Below are positions 44,964 through 54,753 of a stretch of DNA of 61,677 bases, piece after piece. The notes under the pieces were generated by a model. It had not been told where the DNA came from, searched no databases, and was given only the letters and a program-made list of their open reading frames with translations. Every line of letters starts with the position of its first letter. The stretch's first letter is position 1. The stretch is from Pirellulaceae bacterium (GTDB lineage Bacteria; Planctomycetota; Planctomycetia; Pirellulales; Thermoguttaceae). The stretch spans positions 1-61,677 of the forward strand of contig JAAYCB010000102.1 of the NCBI GenBank assembly GCA_012744395.1. Direction: 5' to 3'. The translations under genes and the position numbers were made by a program.

Positions 44964-46490
44964 ATGAAACGCCTTCCGCAGTTCGCCCTGATCACGATCT
45001 TGCTGGTGCCGACGGCCGCGCTCGGGGCGGCGGAACCCGATCCGCCGGAGGGGTTTCGCGCGATCTTCAACGGCAAGGACCTGGCGGGCTGGCACGGGCT
45101 CAATCCGCACAGCGCGGCGAACCTCAGCGGCGAGAAGAGAGAGGCGAACCTCGCGCGGCAGCGGGCCGAGTTTCCCAAGCATTGGCGCGTCGAGAACGGC
45201 GAGTTGGTCAACGGCGGTCACGGCCCCTACGCCACGACCGACGAGGAGTTCGGCGACATCGAATTCCTCATCGAATACAGGACCGTACCGAAAGCCGACA
45301 GCGGCATCTATCTGCGCGGCGTCCCGCAGGTGCAAATCTGGGACTGGCATCAGGTTTTCAATCCGAAGAACCCGCACCGCAAACCGCACCTCGGCTCGGG
45401 CGGCCTGTTCAACAACACGCCGGGCAAGCCCGGCCGCGACCCCCTGGTCCTGGCGGACAAGCCCTTCGGCGAGTGGAACCGTTTCCGCATTCGCCAGATC
45501 GGCGACCGCACCTGGGTCTGGCTGAATGACAAGCTCGTGGTGGACGGCTGCGTGATGGAAAACTACTGGGATCGCTCGAAGCCGCTGCCCGCCAAGGGCC
45601 CGATCATGCTGCAAACCCACGGCGGCGAAATCCGCTGGCGGAACCTGTTCGTCCGCGAGATCGGACCGGACCGGCCGGCGGTCCGCGTGGAAAAGGACGT
45701 GGCGTACCTCGAACCGGAGCGGGCCGAGAAGGCGGACCTCTACCTGCCCCCCGTATGCGAGCCGGGAAGAAAGTACCCCGGCATCGTGATCATTCACGGC
45801 GGCGGGTGGACGGGAGGCGACAAGGGCGGCGGCCGCGAGTCGAACATCGGCACGACCCTCGCCGAGCAGGGTTACGTCTGCATGTCGATCAACTACGCCT
45901 TGGCCGGGCCCGGCGCGGCGACCTTTCCGCAGAACATCCAGGAGTGCAAGCGGGCCGTCCGCTGGCTGCGGAAGAACGCCGCCCGGCTGCAACTCGACAG
46001 CGAGCGGATCGGCGCCATCGGCGGTTCGGCGGGCGGGCATCTGACCGCGCTGCTGGCGGTCAGCGGGCCGGAGGTCGGCATCGATCCGCAGGAAGACGCC
46101 GACTACTCCTGCCGGATTCAGGCGGCCGTGCCGCTGTACCCCCATTGCGCCGCCTCCTGGGAGGGCCAGGTGCCGCCCAAACCCTACACCAGCCTGCCGA
46201 TGTTCGCCCAGCCGCTGGCCGACGCGCCCGCCCTCTGGGACTCCGCCTCGCCGATCAAGCACCTGTCGAAGGATGACCCGCCGATGCTGATCCTCCACGG
46301 CACGGCCGACAAGACCACGCCGCTGGACCAGTCCCAGCGCTTCTGCCGGGCGGCCAACGAGAGCGGCGTGCCCTGCGAGCTGATGATCATCGAGGGCGCC
46401 CCGCATAGCTTCCACCTCCAACCCAGGCAGCAGGACCTCCGGCCCGTGGTGATCGGCTTCTTCGACAAGCACCTCAAGCCCAACGGATGA
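44964..46490 (+). CDS. exported DUF1080 domain fused to an alpha/beta-hydrolase esterase
   Basis: This 508-residue protein has a signal peptide (MKRLPQFALITILLVPTAALG). A DUF1080 (3-keto-disaccharide hydrolase, concanavalin-like) domain covers about 25-235 (GFRAIFNGKDLAGWHG, SGIYLRGVPQVQIWD, GPIMLQTHGGEIRWRNLFVR). An esterase domain covers about 240-508. Its oxyanion loop is IIHGGGWTGG, the nucleophile elbow GGSAGGHL, the acid HGTADKTTP and the base GAPHSFH. Together they could remove acyl groups from, and cleave, a glycan. That cooperation is inference. It lies 73 bp after the methyltransferase gene. Confidence 0.92.
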   Translation: MKRLPQFALITILLVPTAALGAAEPDPPEGFRAIFNGKDLAGWHGLNPHSAANLSGEKREANLARQRAEFPKHWRVENGELVNGGHGPYATTDEEFGDIEFLIEYRTVPKADSGIYLRGVPQVQIWDWHQVFNPKNPHRKPHLGSGGLFNNTPGKPGRDPLVLADKPFGEWNRFRIRQIGDRTWVWLNDKLVVDGCVMENYWDRSKPLPAKGPIMLQTHGGEIRWRNLFVREIGPDRPAVRVEKDVAYLEPERAEKADLYLPPVCEPGRKYPGIVIIHGGGWTGGDKGGGRESNIGTTLAEQGYVCMSINYALAGPGAATFPQNIQECKRAVRWLRKNAARLQLDSERIGAIGGSAGGHLTALLAVSGPEVGIDPQEDADYSCRIQAAVPLYPHCAASWEGQVPPKPYTSLPMFAQPLADAPALWDSASPIKHLSKDDPPMLILHGTADKTTPLDQSQRFCRAANESGVPCELMIIEGAPHSFHLQPRQQDLRPVVIGFFDKHLKPNG

Positions 46491-46506
46491 ACCCGGGGAG
46501 CCGGAA

Positions 46507-46535
46507 TTGCATTGCCGAAGGCGGCCGCTTATCAT
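46507..46535 (+). promoter_or_regulatory. sigma-70-type promoter candidate of the Gfo/Idh/MocA gene
   Basis: TTGCAT (3/6) and TATCAT (5/6) are 17 bases apart, about 70 bp before the chosen start codon. Confidence 0.4.
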
Positions 46536-46603
46536 CGTTGGCGCCCGCCGGGCGCGCGGCCTCGATCCGTATCTCTCGACCCATGAGCCAGGAGACTGTC
46601 GAC

Positions 46604-47926
46604 ATGTCCAAGTTCGATCAATTGTCCCGACGTCAGTTCATCGGAAAATCAGCGGTCGCGGGGGCGGCAGTCCCGCTCTATGTCTCCGCCAGTGCGCTGG
46701 GTCAGCCCGGCAAGCCGGGCGCCAACGACCGGATTCAAGTCGGCCTGATCGGCGCCGGCGGGATGGGCCGGGCCAACCTGAAGAACTGCGCGAAATACGA
46801 CGACGTGGTGGTGACGCACATCTGCGATGTCTGGAAGGAGCGGCGAGAGGCGGCTGCGGCCGAACACGCGGGGAAGCCCCAGACCCACAACGACTACCGC
46901 GACCTGTTGCAGCAGAAAGACGTCGATGCGGTGATCATCGCCTCGCCTCCCCACTGGCACGCGATGATGGCCATCGACGCCTGCGAGGCCGGCAAGGACA
47001 TCTACCTGCAAAAGCCGATGACGCTGCACTATGCCGAGTCGCTGGCGGTCAAGGCGGCGGTCAAGAAGCACCAGCGGATCAGCCAGGTCGGCACGCAGAT
47101 TCACGCCGGCGAGAACTACCATCGCGTGGTGGACCATGTCCGCTCGGGCAACCTCGGCAGGATCGGCGTCGCCCGCACGTTCGACATGCTCAACATGGGC
47201 GTCGAGGGCGTCGGCAACGACCCCAACTGCGACGTGCCCGCCGGGCTCGATTGGGACCTCTGGGTCGGGCCCGGGCCGATGCGGCCCTGCCATCCGATGA
47301 TCATCAAGACCTCCGGGACGCATTCGGCCTTCCTGGACTACAGCGGCGGCTGGACGCCCTGCTGGGCCCCGCACATCATCGATTTGCCCATCTGGGCGCT
47401 CGATCTGGGGCTGCCGACGATGGTCAGCTCCTCGGGCGGCCGGTACGTCTGCCGGGATGCCGGCGACGCCTATGATACGCAGGAGACGATTCTGCAATAC
47501 CCGGGCTTCACGCTCACCTGGATGATGTCGCAGATCAATTCCTACCGCTTCGACCTCAAGGGGCGCGTGGGAATCTACTTCCACGGCGTCAACGGCACGC
47601 TCTACGCCGACTACGGGACCCACCAGATCGTGCCCGAAGGCGATCGGATGAAAGACGCCAAGGAGCCGGAGAAGTCCGTCCCCGATTCGCCGGGGCACGA
47701 ACGCGAATGGCTCGACTGCGTCCGCAGCCGCACGCAGCCGAGTTGCAGCGTGTTCTACCACCACAAGGTGAACGTGCCGATCGTGTTGGGCAACCTGTCG
47801 CTGAAGCTGGGCCGCTCGATCCAGCTCGATCCGGCCACGGAGAAGATCGTCGGCGACGACGAAGCCGCCGCGCTGGCGGTGCCCGAATATCGCCAGCCCT
47901 GGAAATTCCCGACGCAGTACCTGTAG
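46604..47926 (+). CDS. Tat-exported Gfo/Idh/MocA-family oxidoreductase
   Basis: This 440-residue enzyme has a twin-arginine signal (SRRQFIGKSAVAGAAVPLYVS) and a Rossmann fold (QVGLIGAGGMGRANL). ICDVWKERREAA and IIASPPHWHAMMAIDACEAGKDIYLQKPM follow, the last holding the EKP-like lysine motif as QKP. Members oxidise or reduce sugars with tightly bound NAD(P), here outside the cytoplasm. Planctomycetes have many such paralogues. The substrate is unknown. ATG 46604 follows GGAG; ATG 46583 is also in frame. Confidence 0.92.
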   Translation: MSKFDQLSRRQFIGKSAVAGAAVPLYVSASALGQPGKPGANDRIQVGLIGAGGMGRANLKNCAKYDDVVVTHICDVWKERREAAAAEHAGKPQTHNDYRDLLQQKDVDAVIIASPPHWHAMMAIDACEAGKDIYLQKPMTLHYAESLAVKAAVKKHQRISQVGTQIHAGENYHRVVDHVRSGNLGRIGVARTFDMLNMGVEGVGNDPNCDVPAGLDWDLWVGPGPMRPCHPMIIKTSGTHSAFLDYSGGWTPCWAPHIIDLPIWALDLGLPTMVSSSGGRYVCRDAGDAYDTQETILQYPGFTLTWMMSQINSYRFDLKGRVGIYFHGVNGTLYADYGTHQIVPEGDRMKDAKEPEKSVPDSPGHEREWLDCVRSRTQPSCSVFYHHKVNVPIVLGNLSLKLGRSIQLDPATEKIVGDDEAAALAVPEYRQPWKFPTQYL

Positions 47927-47950
47927 GCCGCCAAGCCGCGGCGGCGGAAT

Positions 47951-48832
47951 TCACCAAGGCGGGATCGCCTGGCCGTCGTCCCGGGTGATCATCGCCTTGA
48001 GCACCGCCGGATTGGTCGTGCTGGGGATGAACCGCACGGACCCGTCGGCCATGACGGCGTTCACCCCGCCCGGATGCGATTGACGCCGCCCCGGATTGGC
48101 GATGTAGGCGACCGCCTCGTCGACGGTGATCTCGCGGGGCTCGATCCAGGAGATTCCCTGGCCGGCGACCTCGATCGCCAGGATCGTGTTCGAGGCGCCG
48201 TCGACGATGTCCTGGATTTTCACGCTCTCGTTGGGCTCGCCGCCGATTGTCCCCTTGCCGACGATCATCACGTAGCTCGTCTCAAACCCGTTCGTGGGGG
48301 CAGCGGACGGGCAGGTGTAGGCGCTCGGTCGGGCCCATTCCAGGGCCCGATTGTTCTCGCTGTCCCAGGGTTCGGAGAAGTCGTACTGATCGTAGGTCGC
48401 GCCGGCTTCCAGATAAGGCAAGAGGGCCACCCGCCAGCTTCGCATCGGCGCGCCGTCCTCGTTGGTGAGCACCGCGGCCGGAAAGCACTTGTGCGTGTCG
48501 AGGTAGTTGTGCATCGCCAGGCCGATCTGCTTCAGGTTGTTGGTGCACTGCGCACGCCTGGCCGCCTCCCTGGCCGCCTGGACCGCCGGCAGCAGCAGGG
48601 CCACCAGCACGCCGCCACAGACGAGGAACAGGGCCGTGACCACCACCGCAATCGCCCCGGCCGTCGGGCCGGCCGAGGGCCTGACGGCCACCGGCGGCGG
48701 CGCGGGGCCGAAGCCAGCCGCCGGAATCGTGATCATCTGGCCGCAAGCCAGGCACGGACCCGTCTGGCCGGCGTACTGGTCGGCGACGTTCGTCTGATGA
48801 CCGCAGAACGGGCAGGTGAACGGAATCGGCAT
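47951..48832 (-). CDS. zinc-ribbon DUF1559 (pseudopilin-like) protein
   Basis: This 293-residue protein begins with a zinc ribbon ([13 protein letters not shown], then CLACGQ). A membrane helix follows ([21 protein letters not shown]). Residues about 85-290 are a DUF1559 domain with the family start [21 protein letters not shown] and the closing [13 protein letters not shown] motif. DUF1559 proteins are hallmark Planctomycete surface proteins with a type IV pilin-like N-terminus. Here the usual short pilin leader is replaced by the zinc ribbon. GAGGAG precedes ATG 48832. Confidence 0.92.
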   Translation of the reverse strand: MPIPFTCPFCGHQTNVADQYAGQTGPCLACGQMITIPAAGFGPAPPPVAVRPSAGPTAGAIAVVVTALFLVCGGVLVALLLPAVQAAREAARRAQCTNNLKQIGLAMHNYLDTHKCFPAAVLTNEDGAPMRSWRVALLPYLEAGATYDQYDFSEPWDSENNRALEWARPSAYTCPSAAPTNGFETSYVMIVGKGTIGGEPNESVKIQDIVDGASNTILAIEVAGQGISWIEPREITVDEAVAYIANPGRRQSHPGGVNAVMADGSVRFIPSTTNPAVLKAMITRDDGQAIPPW

Positions 48833-49075
48833 GACTGAGACTCCTCGGGGCGAATCGCTTCCAGCCGCCAGGCGCCGGCCGGCCGGGGCGCTGCTCCGGC
48901 GGGGCTGGCCTGCGCGCGGCACCGCGCGACAGGCTGAAGTCTCCCTGTCCAACCGGCCTGAGACCGCAATCGCGTGGCGGCACACCCAAGATTCTATGCC
49001 CGGGTTGCGGACAACCGCAATCGTTGGGCGGCCCCGGTCCCGACCGGCCGACCGCCGCCGGGCGAGGGACCTCTT

Positions 49076-49105
49076 TTGACGCCGGCCTGCCGGTTATGCT
49101 ACGAT
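49076..49105 (+). promoter_or_regulatory. extended -10 promoter of the FG-GAP gene
   Basis: TTGACG, 18 bases, TACGAT with TG two bases upstream (TGCTACGAT). It lies in the 318-bp divergent gap 48833-49150, which shows no other feature, and reads into the gene at 49151 with a leader of about 40 nt. Confidence 0.6.
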
Positions 49106-49150
49106 CGTTTGGTGATTTTCCCTCGAAACACGCTCCAGGAGGTTGAAGAA

Positions 49151-50359
49151 ATGATCCGGCTTGTCGCGGTGACATTGGTTGTGGCGATGGCGGCCGCCTC
49201 GGCGGCTTGCGCCGATCACCCCGTCTCGTTTGAAGTGAAGTTCCTGGCCATCGACGCCAACGAAGGCTGCGACCTGGCCGACTTCGACGGCGACGGCAAG
49301 CTCGACATTTCCGCCGGCCGCAACTGGTACCGCAACGGCGACTGGTTCCCGCGCGCCCTGCGGATCATTGAGGACAACGCCGGCTATGTCCGCTCCAACG
49401 GCGAGTGGGCCTACGACGTCAACGGCGACGGCCGCCCGGACATCGTCTCGATGGACTTCATGTCGAAGGAGGTCTATTGGTACGAGAATCCCGGCGGCGA
49501 GACCTTGCTGCGGGGCTATCTCTGGCCGAAGCACCTGCTGGCCGACACGGGCTACGCCACGAACGAGGCCTGCTACCTGATCGACCTGGACGGCGACGGC
49601 ACGCCCGAATGGTTCTCGAATCAATGGAACAAGAACGTTCCCACGATCATCTGGAAGTTCTCGACCGAGGTCCGCAAGATCGAGGTCCGCAAGGGGCAGA
49701 AGACGGAAGTCGTCGATCGCGAGGTGCCCACGCTGATCGGCCACACGATCGGCACGGAGAACGGCCACGGCGTCGCGTTCGGCGACATCAACAACGATGG
49801 CCGCGACGACATCCTCTTCGGGCGCGGATGGTACGAACGGCCGGCCGGCGGCGATCCGCTCGCGCAGCGGTGGAACTGCCACCTGGACTGGGAATTGGAC
49901 GGAAGCTGCCCAATGCTGGTCTACGACGTCGACGGCGACGGCAAGAACGATCTGGTCTGGAGCGATTCGCACAACTACGGCCTGTTCCTCTGGCGGGGCC
50001 TCGGCCCGGACTCATCGGGCAAGCTCCAGTTCGAGCAGAAGCTGATCGATGACAGCTTCTCGCAGGCCCACTGCCTCCACCTGGCCGATCTCGACGGCGA
50101 CGGGGTGGATGAACTGATCACCGGCAAGAGAATCCGCGCGCATAACGGCGGCGATCCCGGCGCAAACGATCCGCCGATCATCCGCTACTACGTCTGGAAT
50201 CGGGAAGCGAAGGCCTTCGACGCCCATACGATCAACCAGGGCCTGGTCGGCGCCGGAATGCAGATCCGCACCGCGGACATCGACAACGACGGCGACGTCG
50301 ACATCGTGGTCGCCGGCAAGGAGGGGACGCAGATCCTGTTCAACCAGGGGAAGAAGTGA
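49151..50359 (+). CDS. exported FG-GAP/VCBS repeat protein
   Basis: This 402-residue secreted protein has a signal peptide (MIRLVAVTLVVAMAAASAACA). It is a beta-propeller with calcium loops of the DxDxDG type: DFDGDGKLDI, DVNGDGRPDI, DLDGDGTPEW, DINNDGRDDI, DVDGDGKNDL, DLDGDGVDEL and DIDNDGDVDI. Seven loops fit a seven-bladed propeller. Such proteins bind ligands at the surface or scaffold enzymes; the ligand is unknown. GGAGG precedes ATG 49151. A heptad array begins right after its stop codon. Confidence 0.93.
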   Translation: MIRLVAVTLVVAMAAASAACADHPVSFEVKFLAIDANEGCDLADFDGDGKLDISAGRNWYRNGDWFPRALRIIEDNAGYVRSNGEWAYDVNGDGRPDIVSMDFMSKEVYWYENPGGETLLRGYLWPKHLLADTGYATNEACYLIDLDGDGTPEWFSNQWNKNVPTIIWKFSTEVRKIEVRKGQKTEVVDREVPTLIGHTIGTENGHGVAFGDINNDGRDDILFGRGWYERPAGGDPLAQRWNCHLDWELDGSCPMLVYDVDGDGKNDLVWSDSHNYGLFLWRGLGPDSSGKLQFEQKLIDDSFSQAHCLHLADLDGDGVDELITGKRIRAHNGGDPGANDPPIIRYYVWNREAKAFDAHTINQGLVGAGMQIRTADIDNDGDVDIVVAGKEGTQILFNQGKK

Positions 50360-50360
50360 G

Positions 50361-50491
50361 AGCGGAAAGCGGAGCGCGGTAAATGTCGAAAGTCGAATGT
50401 CGAAAGTCGAATGAAGAGAGGTTTTCTGGTTCCCCAGCTCCAGCTTGGGAACGAGCCGGAAGCAAAAGCTGAACCCGGAACCCCGAACCCT
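50361..50491. repeat. composite repeat module on the left of the MoxR gene
   Basis: It has three parts. First is a heptad array 50361-50416 (AGCGGAA, AGCGGAG, CGCGGTA, AATGTCG, AAAGTCG and on). Next comes the recurrent palindrome at 50429-50453. Last is a second heptad array, GAACCCG, GAACCCC, GAACCCT (50471-50491), four bases before the MoxR stop codon. The same parts recur in reverse on the other side of the gene. Confidence 0.8.
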
Positions 50492-50495
50492 CTTG

Positions 50496-51500
<1,005 letters not shown>

Positions 51501-51555
51501 CGGGGCATCCTCTGGGTGTAGGTTGCTGGTCATAGGGAAGAAAGCGTCCAGTTGA

Positions 51556-51706
51556 AGGGTTCGGGGTCCAGGGTTCAGCCTTTACTGCCAACGATTCCCA
51601 AGCCGGAGCTTGGGGGAACGAGGCAACCCCCCTTTCCTTCGACATTTGACTTTCGACATTCGATATTCTCCGCTCTCCGCTTTGATTCTTCTCTCCGCTC
51701 TCACCC
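51556..51706. repeat. composite repeat module on the right of the MoxR gene
   Basis: In mirror order it carries AGGGTTC, GGGGTCC, AGGGTTC (51556-51576), the palindrome (51592-51620), then TTCGACA, TTTGACT, TTCGACA, TTCGATA (51638-51665). Complementary CCGCTCT-rich heptads run into the stop codon of the VWA gene. It is the reverse complement in part order of the module at 50361-50491. Confidence 0.8.
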
Positions 51707-54700
51707 CTCCTCCTTCCACGCTTTCTTCTTGGCCCTGAGGAGCCTGGCGGTGTAGCTTTCATCCTCCGCGGCGGGCTGGTCCGCAAGGGCTGGCGGGGCC
51801 TCGTGTTTCAGCGACTCGGTCTGTCCGGGTTGCCGGGCCGGTTCCGGCGGCGGCTCCGCCCGGCGATCGTCGGGGGCCTCGAATCGGGCGCTTGCCTGGA
51901 GGTGTCGGAGGCGATCGTCGACCTCGGCCTTGCGGCTCCGCAAGCGCCCGATCGTGGCTGCCTGGGGCACTTCAACCGCGCGTCCGAAGAGCCGGGCAGC
52001 GGCGCGGCCGGCCAGGGCCGGCGCCCACGCGAAGCTCACCTGGACGCGCCGCACGAAGACGTCGCAAAACAGCAGGCAGGCCGACAGCAAGGCGACCAGG
52101 TGCCAGATGTCCTGGCTGCTGGTCGCCCTGGCCAGGGTGTGGCGGAAGGTGTCGACCGCCAGCAGCGGCTCGAGGCGGCCGAATTCATCGATCGCTGGGA
52201 GGAATTGGCCGGGCTGGCCGTCCTTCGGCTGGAGCGAGGCGAGTTGGCCGAGGAGGGCCTCGTTGGCGGCGCGGCTGCGGAATTCGTCGGAGTAGGGGAC
52301 GTTCACTCCGGAGCGGATCGGCGCCATGCCGGGCGCCGGGCTGATCATCACGAAGTAGCTGCCCGCCTCGCGGCCGGGGAACGAGCCCTGGTAACGGCCG
52401 GGCGCGGTCTGTTTCAGTTTCAGTTCGACCGGCTTCAGATCGGGGCCGACGACCGTTCCGGCCATGTTGAGGAAGTTGTAGAACTCGTCCTTGCGGTCGA
52501 GCGCGTTGACGACGACGTGCACCTGGCCGTCGTCGACTTCCGTGGAGATCATGAACTGGCCTTCGTCGCCCACGGGGCGCATCGACCAGACGACGATCTG
52601 CCCGAACAGCTTGTCGTAGTCCTCCCAACCGGTCCAGTTGGCGGCGTAGCGGAACCCCGCGTCGGTCGTGAAGGCCACCGCCCGGCCGAGCCCATAGGTC
52701 CAACTGGCGAGGATCGTGCGGTTCCTTTCCGATCCCGGCTGGGGGGCGATGAGCGAGACTTCCACGAGGGGATTCTCTTTCCTGGTGGTCATCACGTAGC
52801 CGGTGATCGGCGGCAGTTCGCCGTCGATTCCGCGGATCATTTCGTGGGGGAATCGTATTTGGGGGGAGAATCCGGCGGCGTTTTCATAGACCAGCGGCTG
52901 GGCGACGCGGCGTGCCTCGCGCTGGAAGATCTTGGGCAGTGCCTTGGCATTGCGGACCTCGTAGTATTTCCCGCCCGTCTGCCTGGCCAGGTCCTCGAGA
53001 ATCCGGCTGCCCGCCGGGCCGTGGGCGCCGACGGCCACGGTGGAGACCGTCACGTTCAGTTCGGCCAGCGCCTGGACCGTGCCCGGACTCGGCGGCGAGG
53101 GGTCGCCGTCGCTGATCACGATCATGTGCTTGACGGCCGCATCGGCAAGGGAGGCGAATCCCTGCCGGGCGAGGTTCATGCCGGGGTCGAAATGGGGCAT
53201 GTCGCCGGGAACCATCCGGCTGATCCGCGCCAGCATCACCTTGCGGTTGCCGCCGACCGAGGCGATGCCGGGATTCCAGAGCCATTTCGTCGCCGCCTGG
53301 TTGTCGTAGTGGATTACGCCGCAGAGGTCGTTGGGCCCGAGGGCCTTCATCGCCTCTTCGGCAATCGCCTTCTGCCAGAAGTTGCCCTGGGCGATTTCCG
53401 AGGCGTGCATGACCATTACCAGCGCCCCGCGCGGCACGACCTTGGCGGCCTGGATCTGGAAGTCGACGGGCATTGCCCGTTCCAGCTCCGTGTTGGCCCA
53501 TCCGCCGGCGCCGAAGCTGTCCGGCGCGCCGAGCATCACCAGCCCGCCCCCCAGCTGCTGCGTGTTGCGGACGAGCATCTGGATCTGCGCGTCGGTGAGC
53601 CGTTCGCGGGGGACGTTGGCGAGCACGACCGTGTCGAACTGCTGCAACTCATCGAGCCGGTTGAAGGCTTGGTCGCCGCTGCGGACCTGCACCTCGACAT
53701 TCTGCCGGCCGAGGGCCTCGATCATCCGCGCGTACTGGCCGGGGTTCTCGTTGTCTTCCAGGAACAGCACCTGCCCCTTGCCACGGACCTGGGTGAAGGC
53801 TTCGGCGACATTGTTCTGCTTCATGCCGTCGTCTTCCGGCCGGTCGGGCAGAAACTTGGCTTCATAGGTGTAGAATCCCACCTGATCGACTTCCTGGCGG
53901 ATGGAATAGACGCGCTTTCCCGGGGGCAGATCGATCTTCTCTTCGCTGACAAGCCGGTCGTGCTGGCCGGTCCGGCGGCGGATGACCAGCGTGCCGCGGA
54001 CGGCGCCGCCGGCCTCCCCGCCGGCCTCGTCCGCGAGATTCGAGAGGACGACGCGGAGATCGAAGGGATAGCCTTTGCGGAGATTGCCGGGCACGGTCAC
54101 CCGTTCGAGAAGCACTTCGCCCCGGCGCTCATACCGGATCGGGACGACGTCGACCCCGATGCCATCCTTGGCCAGCCCCTGGGCCTGCTTGAGGGCGTCG
54201 CCGAGGTTCTCGTTTCCATCGCTGACGACGACAATCCGCTTGGCGGCATCCTCGGGGAAAGAGGCTTGGGCCAGGCGGATCGCGGCCGAGAGGTTCGTGA
54301 AGTCCTGGTCGAGCAGGCTCTCGATCAGCGGCGTCAACTGGACGTCGTCGTCAAACGGCGGGATTTCGATCGCCGCGTCGCGCCCGAAGACAATCACGCC
54401 CGCCAAATCGTCGTTCTGGCGGTGCTGGCGAATCTCGTCGTTGACATAGCGGATCATCGCCTGGCGCTGCGGGACGGGGATGCTCAGCGATTGATCGAGC
54501 AGGTAGAGCACGGCCAGACGGTTGCTGATCCTGACCATCTGGACCTCGGTCAGGGCGACGGTGATCAGCAGCAGGAGCAGGCTGCGGAGCGCGAGTGCGA
54601 AGATGCGGCGATAAGGCCCAAGCGGCGCCAATCCCCGGAAGCTGAACCACCACAGCGGCGGAATCACCAGCAGAAGCAGGAGATACCACGGCGACTGGAA

Positions 54701-54721
54701 GGTGATCCGATAGTCGAACAT
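51701..54721 (-). CDS. large membrane VWA-domain protein
   Basis: This 1006-residue protein begins with two membrane segments (YLLLLLVIPPLWWFSF and IFALALRSLLLLLITVAL). A VWA domain follows (VLYLLDQSLSIP, a DxSxS metal site, then VVVSDGNENLG). Next comes a region like class I glutamine amidotransferases (VLFLEDNENPGQYARMIEALGRQNVEVQVR, LVMLGAPDSFGAGGW). Then there is a second VWA-like stretch (KHMIVISDGDPSPPSPG), a beta region and a late membrane segment (LVALLSACLLFCDVFV). The C-terminal tail is charged. It matches the large protein of Planctomycete MoxR loci. It precedes MoxR and follows the NHL gene by 32 bp. Role: probable extracytoplasmic partner of MoxR. Confidence 0.88.
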   Translation of the reverse strand: MFDYRITFQSPWYLLLLLVIPPLWWFSFRGLAPLGPYRRIFALALRSLLLLLITVALTEVQMVRISNRLAVLYLLDQSLSIPVPQRQAMIRYVNDEIRQHRQNDDLAGVIVFGRDAAIEIPPFDDDVQLTPLIESLLDQDFTNLSAAIRLAQASFPEDAAKRIVVVSDGNENLGDALKQAQGLAKDGIGVDVVPIRYERRGEVLLERVTVPGNLRKGYPFDLRVVLSNLADEAGGEAGGAVRGTLVIRRRTGQHDRLVSEEKIDLPPGKRVYSIRQEVDQVGFYTYEAKFLPDRPEDDGMKQNNVAEAFTQVRGKGQVLFLEDNENPGQYARMIEALGRQNVEVQVRSGDQAFNRLDELQQFDTVVLANVPRERLTDAQIQMLVRNTQQLGGGLVMLGAPDSFGAGGWANTELERAMPVDFQIQAAKVVPRGALVMVMHASEIAQGNFWQKAIAEEAMKALGPNDLCGVIHYDNQAATKWLWNPGIASVGGNRKVMLARISRMVPGDMPHFDPGMNLARQGFASLADAAVKHMIVISDGDPSPPSPGTVQALAELNVTVSTVAVGAHGPAGSRILEDLARQTGGKYYEVRNAKALPKIFQREARRVAQPLVYENAAGFSPQIRFPHEMIRGIDGELPPITGYVMTTRKENPLVEVSLIAPQPGSERNRTILASWTYGLGRAVAFTTDAGFRYAANWTGWEDYDKLFGQIVVWSMRPVGDEGQFMISTEVDDGQVHVVVNALDRKDEFYNFLNMAGTVVGPDLKPVELKLKQTAPGRYQGSFPGREAGSYFVMISPAPGMAPIRSGVNVPYSDEFRSRAANEALLGQLASLQPKDGQPGQFLPAIDEFGRLEPLLAVDTFRHTLARATSSQDIWHLVALLSACLLFCDVFVRRVQVSFAWAPALAGRAAARLFGRAVEVPQAATIGRLRSRKAEVDDRLRHLQASARFEAPDDRRAEPPPEPARQPGQTESLKHEAPPALADQPAAEDESYTARLLRAKKKAWKEEG

Positions 54722-54753
54722 GGTCGCCGCACCTTCCCGCAGGGGGCAGCCGG

